NCBI RefSeq assembly: GCF_027533625.1
Contig: NZ_JAQAGZ010000008.1
Coordinates: forward strand, 1-64,000
DNA length: 64,000 nt
Direction: 5' to 3'
DNA from: Paenibacillus gyeongsangnamensis
Lineage (GTDB): Bacteria > Bacillota > Bacilli > Paenibacillales > NBRC-103111
In this document: one piece after another, positions 8,088 to 16,223 of the stretch
Numbering within the stretch: position 1 is the stretch's first letter
Layout: each line of letters starts with the position of its first letter
Position numbers and translations under genes: made by a program
The notes under the pieces: model-generated
What the model was told of the DNA's origin: nothing
Databases searched by the model: none
The model's input: only the letters and a program-made list of their open reading frames with translations

Positions 8088-8196
8088 TTTTCGATTTCTC
8101 CTCTTCTTCTCTCTTTATTATCTCTCTATTTTGACCTATCCCACACTGGATACAGGTTATGTGTGAAATCTATTTAAATTAGAATGAATTTGGAGC

Positions 8197-9252
8197 TTAG
8201 AATTGATGTTCATGCTTCTTAATTTTTTCAGGATACCTGCTAAATCTTTGAAAGTAAATCCTGTCCCAATATTCCTTTCCATTATCAACGGGTGAAGCAT
8301 GTTCGCTCTGAATCTTGTCTACATCATAAATAAATGAAATATTGTTATAGTCGAATCGTTTCATTAGGTTAATAGCCGACTCTTTGTTTTGCGTATCTTT
8401 ATCGAAGGCTATTACAATCTCGATCTCGTCATTCAGTAAACATTTCAGCATCTCAATTTGAGCGTCAGAAATATCCTTGCCCATCGTTGCGACTGCATTC
8501 CTATAGTTCCACTGGTGGGCAAGCATGACCGATTTCTCACTTTCGAACACAATTACGTGATTCATTTCATGAATATGGTTAATGGCTTTATCCAAACCGA
8601 ATAGTTCAATTGATTTGTTGCAAGGGTATAGGAACGTATATTTGGATACACTGTTCTGCTCGGCATCTTTAGCGATTCTACCCTTAACCCCTACAAGTTC
8701 ACCATAACAGTTACGTATAGGGATTGTGATTCGTTCTGTTTGAATGTCAAAGCCAATCTCGAACAACTGTTGAGTATTGTAATCAATACCTTCCTTGATA
8801 AAATCGATATGCGGATACATCACATATTGATTAAGTATTCGTTCATCCAATACCTTATTAGGCTTGAGTTCAATTTCCTGCTTCTGTTTGGTTAGTGTGA
8901 TAATTTGATGGCTCATAGAAACATTGTCAAACCAAGCATCATCATTGAATAAATGTTTGCGGACAATATATACACATGCACCGATAACCTTTTTAGCTTC
9001 TTGCTTTGTTATAGCGCCATATTTGAGGTATGCTATAAGATTGTAAATGTCACCGCTAATATTTCGGGTCTGTACATTTAAGAGTAGTCTTTCATCGTTG
9101 GATACTTGAACACTTGACGTATTGTCTCCATCTGGCAATGCGGCCACCACATTTTTCCCTCTCACTCTGACATTATGGCATCCAAGTAATTCGAGCAATT
9201 GTTTAATTTTACCGTCTTCATAGATTTTTCGTTTAATTTCTATATAGTTCAT
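8197..9252 (-). CDS. DnaG-type primase-like protein (TOPRIM) with a degenerate zinc finger
   Basis: 351 residues from ATG 9252, which follows AAGGA by 8 bases. Residues about 5-75 have the layout of a CHC2 primase zinc finger (LLELLGCHNVRVRGKNVVA..., TRNISGDIYNLIAYLKYG), but only one cysteine remains, so metal binding is unlikely. Residues about 175-310 form the TOPRIM region: ITIPIRNCYGELVGVKGR, HVIVFESEKSVML with the conserved Glu, and EIVIAFDKDTQNKE with the Asp-x-Asp. It would prime or remodel DNA for a phage or plasmid replicon. The partner gene upstream is IS-truncated, so the module is probably dead or degraded. Confidence 0.8.
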   Translation of the reverse strand: MNYIEIKRKIYEDGKIKQLLELLGCHNVRVRGKNVVAALPDGDNTSSVQVSNDERLLLNVQTRNISGDIYNLIAYLKYGAITKQEAKKVIGACVYIVRKHLFNDDAWFDNVSMSHQIITLTKQKQEIELKPNKVLDERILNQYVMYPHIDFIKEGIDYNTQQLFEIGFDIQTERITIPIRNCYGELVGVKGRIAKDAEQNSVSKYTFLYPCNKSIELFGLDKAINHIHEMNHVIVFESEKSVMLAHQWNYRNAVATMGKDISDAQIEMLKCLLNDEIEIVIAFDKDTQNKESAINLMKRFDYNNISFIYDVDKIQSEHASPVDNGKEYWDRIYFQRFSRYPEKIKKHEHQF

Positions 9253-9311
9253 GTTCTCATTCCTTCTTATACTAATATTAGATAATCCAATCATACATAT
9301 CCCACTTTTTG

Positions 9312-9421
9312 GGGTTGGAAGAACGCCTTACCTCCTTGCACTGCCAAAGCTCTAAAGTGCACACACCCGCCTACAGCGGCGTGTCGTGCTGCGAACTTGG
9401 CTAGTGCTTGGCTTCCAACCC
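9312..9421 (-). other. Long imperfect hairpin (about 110 nt), candidate structured RNA or replication palindrome
   Basis: Nested complementary blocks: GGGTTGGAAG (9312-9321) with CTTCCAACCC (9412-9421); GCACTGCCAA (9338-9347) with TTGGCTAGTGC (9397-9407, one bulge); GCACACA (9359-9365) with TGTCGTGC (9382-9389, one bulge); CGCC (9368-9371) with GGCG (9378-9381). It is GC-rich within AT-rich surroundings and sits between two genes of the replication-like module. A 76-codon frame across it is not a credible gene. Confidence 0.6.
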
Positions 9422-9547
9422 AGTGAAAGGTAGATAGTTTAAATTGATACCTCGAAGAATTTTTTCTTATATATATAGAGTAAATTTTCTTCGACCCCCC
9501 ACTAAAACCCTTATAAATCAAAGATTTTGATACTCGAAGAATTTCAA

Positions 9548-10377
9548 TTAGGCTAAAATTTCTACGTCTCCAATTTCTTCGAGGGGTGCTAAAGAGTAAA
9601 AGTTATTCTTTTGACCGTTGACAGGGTTAACTTCTTCATTTATCCTTATTCCAATTTCCTTGCACAATTGGTGAATAATTCTAACTTTATTTTTCCCCAC
9701 TGTCTTAATATCTTCATCAGAATTGTTGTTCTCTTGAATAATTTTGTTTATCCAATCTCTAAAACCTGTCTTGCTTTTACCAGCAACAATTTCACTTGCG
9801 GTATACTTCTCTTTCTCGCCATTTTTTATAAATTGTGCGGCCTCTTCGAGATATTTTCTTGCTTTATTAGTGAAGCTCTGAACATCAAAAACTTTTTCAT
9901 AATAAACTTTATCAATTCCAAAGTGTGAAGCAAGACGTTCGACCCATCCTTTTTTGTGAGTATAGATGATAATGTAACATTTATTATTCTGATTCAGGTT
10001 TCTAATGTTCATGCGATGAATGATCTGCGAGAAGTCAGCTATAACCAATGATTCATATAATTTCTGTACACTCGGATTATTAAACCAAGTTAGGTCATCA
10101 TAGCTTTGCTTTCCTGTTTTAGTACCGTCTTCATTTTGGTCGAATGATGATTTAGTACTTATATCCGTTTTAACCCCAAACATAGCAATTGCATGTAATT
10201 TATAATGTGTCGGAAACCTGAACGGTAATCCATACATCCATAGTGCGGGATATGTATCTAGTGCATTAGTGCCAACGGCATTCATGAGCGATAAACTATA
10301 AAATTCTTCTTCATCCGTTTTCAAGCTCGTATATTCCTTATAGATGGAATAATCAAATACTTTTTCCTTATAGAATT
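9548..10377 (-). pseudogene. C-terminal fragment of a replication-associated protein, possibly a helicase, cut by IS6
   Basis: The frame reads from inside the IS6 terminal repeat (the apparent Met lies in the IS) to a stop at 9548, leaving about 276 C-terminal residues. The segment LVIADFSQIIHRMNIRNLNQ resembles a superfamily 2 helicase motif VI (Q..HR..IR), and the position just upstream of a TOPRIM primase gene fits a helicase-primase pair. The assignment is tentative. The 5' portion is gone: sequence on the other side of the IS (sialidase debris) is unrelated, so an IS-linked deletion is likely. Confidence 0.65.
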
Positions 10378-11212
10378 GGTTTTGGTGCAACGATTAAAAC
10401 TGTTCAAAGATAGTCACCATATTGTTGTTTGACTATGCTATCAAACCAAACATTTTATTGATTAATTCAACTGCAGAAAGGACAGACGAATGATGGCATT
10501 CGACCTGCCCTTTTTTTATCATATGCATGACTTCTATCCCGGCAATTGTTTTCTCTGCAGTACCGAAAGTCTTGAATCCCAGCATTGGTTTAATGACTTT
10601 CTTTAGGAATCGATGGTCTTGTTCAATAATATTGTTTAAATATTTTTGTTGTCGTAGTACTGTTTCTTGATTCATAGCTTTCTCGTCTTTCAAATGTTGG
10701 ACTGCGATAGGGTAAGCTGGGTTTTTATCGACGGTGATCACGCGCGGCGATTGATTGTGTGGTGAATTCAACGCTTTCTTGAAAAATCGTTTGGCTGCGG
10801 GAGCATCTCGGTTTTCAGACAACATGAAATCAATCGTATTTCCCTTTGAATCCACTGCTCTATAAAGATATTTCCATTGTCCTTTGATTTTAATATAGGT
10901 CTCATCCGTCCTATAGGAATCATTGGTCGGCTTCAAATAGGGACGAATTCGCTTGTCTAATTCCGGCCCAAATTCATGAACCCATCGCATGATGGTTGTA
11001 TGAGCCATATGTAGTCCTCGTTCTTCCATCATCTCCACTAGATCACGATAACTTAGGCTATATTTTAAATACCATCTTACTGTTAGCAAGATAACCTCTG
11101 ATTCGTACTGCTTCCATTTAAACAAATCTAATTCCGTTTCCAACGTAATTGCTCCATCCCATGAATTCATTTTCAATCATGTTATCATGTATTAGAGCTT
11201 TGCACCATAACC
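10378..11212 (-). mobile_element. IS6-family insertion sequence, copy 2 (intact)
   Basis: An 835-bp element with ends GGTTTTGGTGCAA (10378) and the reverse complement of GGTTATGGTGCAAAG (11212), containing one uninterrupted transposase. It is almost identical to the damaged copy at 550-1382. The adjoining 8-mers (10370-10377 and 11213-11220) differ, so it has no target duplication, and it joins two unrelated gene fragments. That fits replicative IS6-type transposition followed by deletion or recombination. Confidence 0.92.
10433..11176 (-). CDS. IS6-family transposase
   Basis: 247 residues, usual for the family. An N-terminal helix-turn-helix region (SLSYRDLVEMMEERGLHMAHTTIMRWVHEF) is followed by a DDE RNase H fold: Asp in RTDETYIKIKGQW, Asp in ITVDKNPAYP, Glu in NIIEQDHRFLKK. 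The enzyme moves its element by replicative cointegrate formation. The upstream-most start is TTG 11176; ATG 11170 is equally possible. It is the likely source of mobility for both copies in the window. Confidence 0.95.
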   Translation of the reverse strand: MKMNSWDGAITLETELDLFKWKQYESEVILLTVRWYLKYSLSYRDLVEMMEERGLHMAHTTIMRWVHEFGPELDKRIRPYLKPTNDSYRTDETYIKIKGQWKYLYRAVDSKGNTIDFMLSENRDAPAAKRFFKKALNSPHNQSPRVITVDKNPAYPIAVQHLKDEKAMNQETVLRQQKYLNNIIEQDHRFLKKVIKPMLGFKTFGTAEKTIAGIEVMHMIKKGQVECHHSSVLSAVELINKMFGLIA

Positions 11213-11765
11213 GTCACTACTGATACCTATCTTATTCATCATCTGTTTGCAGCATCTGCCTATGAAACGCTGATTGCCATAGACAACTCGAAAGCCAATC
11301 CGTTTTTGGGAAATGCTTATCTCACCTACAACCACCGGGGATCAGTTTCTTTCATTCAGCGGTCCGTCGACAACGGAATCTCGTTCTTTCGCCGGGATTG
11401 TGTATGTAGGGTGGATTACGCTGGACCCGGTGTCTGCATTTAAGTTGCGCCGTTCACTTGACGGGGGAGCGACATTCCAACCGGAGGTTGTTGTCTCGAG
11501 CTTTACGGTCGTGCCATCTCCCCTGCCCATACCGAATTATGCTTTTCGCGTCCTGACCTTCCCGAATGTCGTAAGGTCGGCTACAGCAACCAATGGGACG
11601 GTTTACGCTGTATGGCAAGACAACCGGCTTGGCTAGCGGATATTTTATGTCCAGATCCTTGGACGAAGGAGTGACATTGACTGCGCCCATGAAGGTTATG
11701 GACAGTCCCGCGGGCACACAAAATTTTTTCCCGGCCATTGACGTGTCATGCGTCTCCTTGGCCAT
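11213..11765 (+). pseudogene. Remnant of a BNR-repeat exo-alpha-sialidase-like gene
   Basis: No start remains; the sequence begins at the IS edge. Translating successive frames gives ETLIAIDNSKANPFLGNAY and SFIQRSVDNGISF, then, after a frameshift near 11380, KLRRSLDGGATFQPEV and AVWQDNRLG, a stop at 11634-11636, and in a third frame FMSRSLDEGVTLTAPMKVMD and NFFPAIDVS. The repeated S-x-D-x-G-x-T/S-F motifs are sialidase Asp-boxes. At least two frameshifts and a missing 5' end make it nonfunctional. Its higher GC than its surroundings suggests chromosomal or transferred origin. Confidence 0.75.
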
Positions 11766-11846
11766 GTCGACCGACAACAAGATGAGAGGTGGTAATTCGT
11801 TCAATCCGTTGATTTTGTCCATGTGATGGATTAAACTTCATAGTAA

Positions 11847-11917
11847 GAGCACCTCCTTGATGGTGTTGGTTCTCAAACCCGTCGACAAACCCATCATACC
11901 GAGGCGCTCCTTTTTTT
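11847..11917 (+). terminator. Long hairpin with T tract after the sialidase remnant
   Basis: GAGCACCTCCTTGATGG (from 11848) pairs imperfectly with CCATCATACCGAGGCGCTC, followed by CTTTTTTT. From here to 12139 I see no gene. Confidence 0.6.
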
Positions 11918-12137
11918 ACAAAGCCCGTTTCTTAGGACTAACAGGACTGTTTAGCCAAACCAACCCAAGCTCCCCCTCATAATAGTCTGGAACAAAAACC
12001 AATAGAGAACTTATCCATATACTCCATACACTTCTCATAAGGGGAATATTTATTTTCTCTTGCATCTGGCTTCATTAACCGATCAGGCACAGGCCATACA
12101 ACCCAATGATTTGATTTTATCATGTTAGATGTCAAAC

Positions 12138-12160
12138 GAAAAAAGCCTAGAAGGGCTTCT
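12138..12160 (-). terminator. Terminator of the 12170-12367 gene
   Basis: Minus strand AAGCC/GGCTT hairpin followed by TTTTTTCG, just after the stop codon. Confidence 0.6.
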
Positions 12161-12169
12161 TCCTAAATG

Positions 12170-12367
12170 TCATTCCTCTTTGTTTCGAAACTCGGGGTAC
12201 GCTTCTTTTAACTCAACAATGGATCCAAACTTTTCGGTTTCGAATACGAGCTTGGCTGGAGCCTTTTCAGTTTTATTTTTAATGATATGGCCGTAATATT
12301 GGCCGTTTTTTCCAAATACAAACATGGTCTTATCTGGTTCGTTAACCAACACGTATCTTTCAATCAT
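12170..12367 (-). CDS. Small hypothetical protein (65 aa)
   Basis: ATG 12367 follows AGGAGG by 8 bases, an excellent start. The protein is predicted beta-rich at its N-terminus (RYVLVNEPDKTMFVFGKNGQ) with a charged helical end (SIVELKEAYPEFRNKEE). No cysteines, signal or membrane segment. It has its own terminator. Family not recognised. Confidence 0.65.
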   Translation of the reverse strand: MIERYVLVNEPDKTMFVFGKNGQYYGHIIKNKTEKAPAKLVFETEKFGSIVELKEAYPEFRNKEE

Positions 12368-12628
12368 TGTTAGAGCCCTCCTAACAAGTTTCCTTGATTT
12401 GAACCAATTATAACATTTGAAAACATAGGTTCGTGATCACCTTAAGGTAAAATTCCGGTATCTTCCTGATTTCCTTAACAGGATTTAAAAATGTGCCTCT
12501 AGAAAGAAAACATAAAAAGGTTTTCCACATGAATTGATAAGTTCTCACCTTGCAGTATACCTAAAAAGAAGATAGGGACCTCTACTTATCTCGTTACCAC
12601 AAACCAAATGTGAAGTACTGGATTTTAT

Positions 12629-12826
12629 TTATTCTGATTTCCATTCTGATAGCTCTTCGTACCATCTTGCTGGATTACCATGAGGATAAGTTCTTTTTAG
12701 ATAATCTTTACCGCCATCTACAGAAACTTCCCCACAACTGCATTTTTGGTAATCGTGGGTTGACTTTGATTCTATAGTGTCATTACACGATAAGCAGCGA
12801 ATGACATTTTTGATTATTTTTCTCAA
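12629..12826 (-). CDS. Small zinc-ribbon protein, DUF7695-like
   Basis: 65 residues. IRCLSCNDTIESK and YQKCSCGEVSVDGGKDYLKR contain a CxxC...CxC zinc ribbon and the VDGG-DYL-R motif I associate with DUF7695, small proteins common in Bacillales. The start is TTG 12826, preceded by AGGTAGGGG. Function unknown; the ribbon may bind nucleic acid or protein. Confidence 0.75.
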   Translation of the reverse strand: MRKIIKNVIRCLSCNDTIESKSTHDYQKCSCGEVSVDGGKDYLKRTYPHGNPARWYEELSEWKSE

Positions 12827-13043
12827 GTTATCCCCTACCTAATATAATACTCACATTTGAATTATAACTTAACGATCTAAATGATTTCATTATTTTCCTC
12901 AAATTAAACTTTATCTTCGTAACACTCTAGTCTGATGTTCACCCTAGCGATTACCAGGCCAAAGCAGAAAGCCAAATAATAACGACTACCTTTTGCCCGC
13001 CTGCTATTACGAATTAGGTAAGTTTAACGAAACTTTTATCCAG

Positions 13044-13400
13044 TTAGCTCAGCCATATACCTCCCAATTCTTCAACTTTCCATTCTAACTGCTTTATATA
13101 TTCCAATATTTGGGACTGAGTCTTCTTTGTAATATATCCCAGTACCCCTTCATTCTCCATATTCAATACCTTTTCGAAAAAAGTACTTTTCTTACTTATA
13201 ATTTTACAACGAGAGTTTCTAAACGACAGAAGAGTCTCTAAGAATAGCTCCCAGTTTTCTAACCTATTATGTAAAAGCATTAGCTTATAATAATGATTGC
13301 AATTATTAGTAAACGGAAAGTCAAAGTATTTCTTATTATACTCAATTGATGCTCTCAGAATATTTATCTTATTCTCAACCACTCGAATTAGCTCGTCCAT
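13044..13400 (-). CDS. Hypothetical protein (118 aa), last gene of the TniQ operon
   Basis: ATG 13400 lies 40 bases downstream of the TniQ stop on the same strand, so co-transcription is likely. The protein is helical and charged (MDELIRVVENKINILRASIE..., ending QLEWKVEELGGIWLS). No catalytic or metal-binding motif is visible and no family is recognised. Its position makes it a candidate accessory factor or cargo of the Tn7-like element. Confidence 0.6.
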   Translation of the reverse strand: MDELIRVVENKINILRASIEYNKKYFDFPFTNNCNHYYKLMLLHNRLENWELFLETLLSFRNSRCKIISKKSTFFEKVLNMENEGVLGYITKKTQSQILEYIKQLEWKVEELGGIWLS

Positions 13401-13440
13401 AATAACACCATCCTTATTAACAGAATTTGAAAAAGCAGCG

Positions 13441-14874
13441 TTAATAGTTAAGAGGTATGGAAAACTGATTATTCATGCAATCTTTTTTTCTATTATCAAT
13501 TAATTCAGCTACCTCCTGGATATCAAAAGTGATATCGTTAAATGAAGAATTAGGTCTTCTACTCGCAGGTGTCAATTTTCCCTCCAATATCAATCCAATC
13601 AATGAGATTACACTTAGGCCAAGTCCTGGATATCTCATAAGAATTTCCCGAATTGTGATTCTTTGCGTATGTTCAACGATAATTGCACCCCGGCATCTCA
13701 CAATAAGATCAAGCAAAGATTCGATCTTTACATATCTTTTCCCTTGATGAATCATTGGCTCTAAATAGCCAACATTTACAAGCTTTCGAACATATAAGCG
13801 ATCCAATCCCAACATCAACGATGCTTCAATAAGAGTGATGCGGTTGTTTTTATGTTTAGTTTCATTAAAAGATTGCTGCCTTATTATTGGCGAGTTGCTT
13901 ACTTCTTCATCTACTTCAATATGTCTTGACGAAATTACTCTCAATACTCTGCGTCGATTACCTTTTGTCAATTGTTCTATCCAAAATTGCTGGTAGGCTT
14001 CATTAATTTCAGAAAAATCATTCTGCATGAGAAGTTGTTCAAATTGTGTTTTTTTCCAAAATTTTTGTGTACCCTTTTCGCGGGAAATGAAATCTTCTAG
14101 AACAGATTTAAAGTTAATTGGAAAGTTTGTATACATCCAATTCACCATAGCAATCTTCTCTATCAAAAGAGCCCCACTTGATAGTGACTCTTTCTTAGTT
14201 CTCTCCACTACTTGTTTGACATTTATTAAATGACTCTTCATTCCATCGACTAGATATAAACTTGCAAAAATTAATTGTATGCCATTACTCAACGACAAAT
14301 TGGAAAATGACGTAGTTTGTGATGGATTCATAATCAACTCGAGTAGTTTTCTTTGGCTTTCAATTACAGTGTTATTCCTTACATTACATATTGGAACATC
14401 GCACAGGTCATGCCCACATTCACATGTGCTTTTTATTAAGTCTTTATAATTCACCTTTTTTCCACAAAAGCAACTATTTAATAATTGAATCCGATGTTCT
14501 AAGCAGATGTCGATTACTTCAAAGTTCCATGCCAATCTATGATGTGGTGTATTTCTAAGACAAGCCGGACAATACTTTAGGCCTCTTTTGTATAGAATCT
14601 TATGGAAAATCGCTTTATCATGAATCTCTCTTTCCAGTGTATTCAAACTTAGAGAAGTCAGAGTTTCACAGTCTAAACCGGTATAAGAAGAGATTCTTTC
14701 GATAACTTGATGAGACAATAAACTAATGTCTAGACCACGCGGAATCCCAAACAATTTGAAGAGGACCCCCATATGTTTGTAATGATTCACAAATGCTGAT
14801 CGATATAAATATCCTAATAAACTCTCACCTGAAAGTGTATACGGTTGTATTAATAATGCCAATTTCAATTCCAC
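13441..14874 (-). CDS. TniQ-family transposition target-selection protein
   Basis: 477 residues. The N-terminal TniQ domain shows PYTLSGESLLGYLYRSAFVN, the zinc-binding CPACL with the following LAWNFEVIDICLEHRIQLLNSC, and paired knuckles CFCGKK and CECGHDLCDVPIC. The C-terminal third (about 340-477) has helix-turn-helix-like segments (ITLIEASLMLGLDRLYVRKL). TniQ/TnsD proteins bind target DNA, or a guide complex in CRISPR-associated elements, and recruit TnsC. It sits 15 bases downstream of two orphan TnsB-barrel genes and is unlike the TniQ at 20178 in its C-terminal part, so it may select a different target class. No Cas genes are nearby. Confidence 0.88.
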   Translation of the reverse strand: MELKLALLIQPYTLSGESLLGYLYRSAFVNHYKHMGVLFKLFGIPRGLDISLLSHQVIERISSYTGLDCETLTSLSLNTLEREIHDKAIFHKILYKRGLKYCPACLRNTPHHRLAWNFEVIDICLEHRIQLLNSCFCGKKVNYKDLIKSTCECGHDLCDVPICNVRNNTVIESQRKLLELIMNPSQTTSFSNLSLSNGIQLIFASLYLVDGMKSHLINVKQVVERTKKESLSSGALLIEKIAMVNWMYTNFPINFKSVLEDFISREKGTQKFWKKTQFEQLLMQNDFSEINEAYQQFWIEQLTKGNRRRVLRVISSRHIEVDEEVSNSPIIRQQSFNETKHKNNRITLIEASLMLGLDRLYVRKLVNVGYLEPMIHQGKRYVKIESLLDLIVRCRGAIIVEHTQRITIREILMRYPGLGLSVISLIGLILEGKLTPASRRPNSSFNDITFDIQEVAELIDNRKKDCMNNQFSIPLNY

Positions 14875-14889
14875 CTTTTACTTCATGTT

Positions 14890-15231
14890 TCATATAACCT
14901 TTTGTGATAGACGTTTGATGCGAGTTTTCCGTTTTCGTCTTTCCAACAATCTCCAAATAGTCTGATAATAAAGGTTTAATTGTTGAGAATCCAGACTTTG
15001 AAAGTCGTCAAAAGTAACTTTATACGCCGGTATCATACCAATGTCTTCATACACAATAAAAATGGAATCCAAGCACGATGGATCATAATAAACATTAATT
15101 TGCTTCGTATCTTTTACCTCTTGCATAAACCATTTTTCCCTAACAGCAATTGCACAGGTGTAATACGAATCTTGAAATAAAATACCATTAATTGTTATCA
15201 ATGCTGTATCAGCGATTAGAATCTTGCTCAT
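14890..15231 (-). CDS. Orphan Mu/TnsB C-terminal beta-barrel-like protein (113 aa)
   Basis: The protein is complete (ATG 15231 after TAGGAGG; stop 14890), yet resembles only the C-terminal domain of Mu-type transposases: NGILFQDSYYTCAIAVREKW, then INVYYDPSCLDSIFIVYED, then a helix and a basic tail (RLLERRKRKTRIKR). In full TnsB proteins this barrel follows the DDE domain. It is not a fragment of the TnsB at 17274, whose own barrel (VPRGIELMGHFFFSDELNEL) is different. With its paralogue upstream and TniQ downstream it forms an operon. It may bind TnsC, TniQ or TnsB as adaptor or inhibitor; that is inference. Confidence 0.7.
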   Translation of the reverse strand: MSKILIADTALITINGILFQDSYYTCAIAVREKWFMQEVKDTKQINVYYDPSCLDSIFIVYEDIGMIPAYKVTFDDFQSLDSQQLNLYYQTIWRLLERRKRKTRIKRLSQKVI

Positions 15232-15354
15232 TCTATTAACCTCCTATTTTAATTTCTTACTATCATTTTTACGATACGTGATAAAGATAACCTGATATAC
15301 TTTCATGACATTGGATAAAAGGGCGAATTAATAGACTTCTAGAGTTTTCATTGC

Positions 15355-15678
15355 TCATTTTTTCCAACTTCTTCTCTTACGATTTTTTAACTGATCTTTA
15401 AGTATATGTATCATCACTTGATAATTTTCAGTATTTTCTTGGTCCGCGACTCCATTATTAGAAATACGGTATGCTATTGTTAAACTTCCATCATTCAACA
15501 ATACAAGAATGTAATCATCGTCATAGTTATCAAAGTATATTGAAATATTTCTTAAATCTTTACCATACCACTGCTCACGAATAGCAATGCTGCAAGAATA
15601 AATAAATCCCTTAAAAAGAATCCCCTTTTCCGTTACCTCGGCTTGCTCTAATGGAAATTGATCATATAATTTTTCCAC
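15355..15678 (-). CDS. Second orphan Mu/TnsB C-terminal beta-barrel-like protein (107 aa)
   Basis: GTG 15678 follows AGGAGGTG by 7 bases. It is paralogous to the next gene: EKGILFKGFIYSCSIAIREQ matches its Y-x-C-x-I-A-x-R-E-x-W motif, followed by ISIYFDNYDDDYILVLLNDG, AYRIS and a basic end (KDQLKNRKRRSWKK). No DDE catalytic domain precedes it; upstream is the divergent Xre promoter region. Two complete copies of a free-standing transposase barrel argue for selection rather than decay. It is first in the operon and likely under Xre control. Confidence 0.7.
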   Translation of the reverse strand: MEKLYDQFPLEQAEVTEKGILFKGFIYSCSIAIREQWYGKDLRNISIYFDNYDDDYILVLLNDGSLTIAYRISNNGVADQENTENYQVMIHILKDQLKNRKRRSWKK

Positions 15679-15745
15679 GATACTACACCTCCTAGTAATC
15701 TATTATCTCTATTATGACCAATCGCTAGAGTATACATACATATAT

Positions 15746-15769
15746 ATAGTATTTATAATTAAATACTAT
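15746..15769. promoter_or_regulatory. Perfect palindrome between xre and the barrel/TniQ operon
   Basis: ATAGTATTTA-TAAT-TAAATACTAT is a perfect 10+10 inverted repeat with a 4-base centre in the 150-bp divergent promoter region. It is a likely operator for the Xre-family regulator. Confidence 0.6.
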
Positions 15770-15800
15770 TTTTCTACCGTGTTTATCTGAGTATTGGTTG

Positions 15801-15826
15801 ACTACACTCTTAATTAGAGGTGTAGT
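15801..15826. promoter_or_regulatory. Second inverted repeat overlapping the xre ribosome site
   Basis: ACTACACTCT-TAATT-AGAGGTGTAGT, one extra G on the right arm. Its right arm contains GAGGTG, the xre Shine-Dalgarno. The same GAGGTGTAGT also stands just before the GTG of the divergent gene at 15678, so both start regions share a 10-mer. It could be an autoregulatory operator. Confidence 0.45.
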
Positions 15827-15828
15827 TT

Positions 15829-16170
15829 ATGTCTGATTCAGTGTTGAAATTAATAGGTAAACGGATACGGGATTTGCGAAAAGAAAGAGGTCTGTCTCAG
15901 GAGCAATTAGGTGAGTTAGCTAATCTAAACTATACCTATATTGGGGGAGTCGAACGAGCGGAGACCAATATATCTGTCCTTAATCTTTCAAAAATTGCAC
16001 AGGCCTTGAATGTCGGGGTTTATGAATTATTTTCTTATACAAGGCTAAGCAATCAAACAAAAGGCAAGTCAAATGAAATGGATCAGATAATAGACCTTCT
16101 CCTATCGATAAGTCCAAGAGAAGTGAAAAAAGCAAGAAACATTTTAATGGAAGTTTTCGATAAAAATTAA
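15829..16170 (+). CDS. Xre-family (Cro/CI-type HTH) regulator
   Basis: 113 residues, ATG 15829 after GAGGTG. The HTH_3 domain covers residues about 6-62 (IGKRIRDLRKERGLSQEQLG, TYIGGVERAETNISVLNLSKIAQAL); a helical tail likely dimerises it. It is transcribed divergently from the barrel/TniQ operon and converges on tnsC through a shared terminator, so it is well placed to control element activity. Xre regulators with comparable positions are known in CRISPR-associated Tn7-like elements, but no cas gene is present here. Confidence 0.9.
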   Translation: MSDSVLKLIGKRIRDLRKERGLSQEQLGELANLNYTYIGGVERAETNISVLNLSKIAQALNVGVYELFSYTRLSNQTKGKSNEMDQIIDLLLSISPREVKKARNILMEVFDKN

Positions 16171-16196
16171 CGGCGGCCCTAAGAGGCCGCCGTTTG
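16169..16196. terminator. Bidirectional terminator between xre and tnsC
   Basis: AACGGCGGCC-CTAAGA-GGCCGCCGTT, a perfect GC-rich stem with T/A-rich flanks on both sides, between convergent genes. Confidence 0.88.
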
Positions 16197-16223
16197 ATTT
16201 CTAAATCATTTTTATTTCTATGT

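Noticed and set aside
9291..9521. 76-codon minus-strand frame over the structured hairpin
   Set aside because: Its composition follows the inverted repeats, no ribosome site is present, and the frame overlaps the primase start region.
12525..12550. Possible left junction CCACA|TGAATTGATAAG
   Set aside because: It carries the expected CCACA, but the adjoining sequence lacks the TGTCAT end and CTGAGAAAA repeats.
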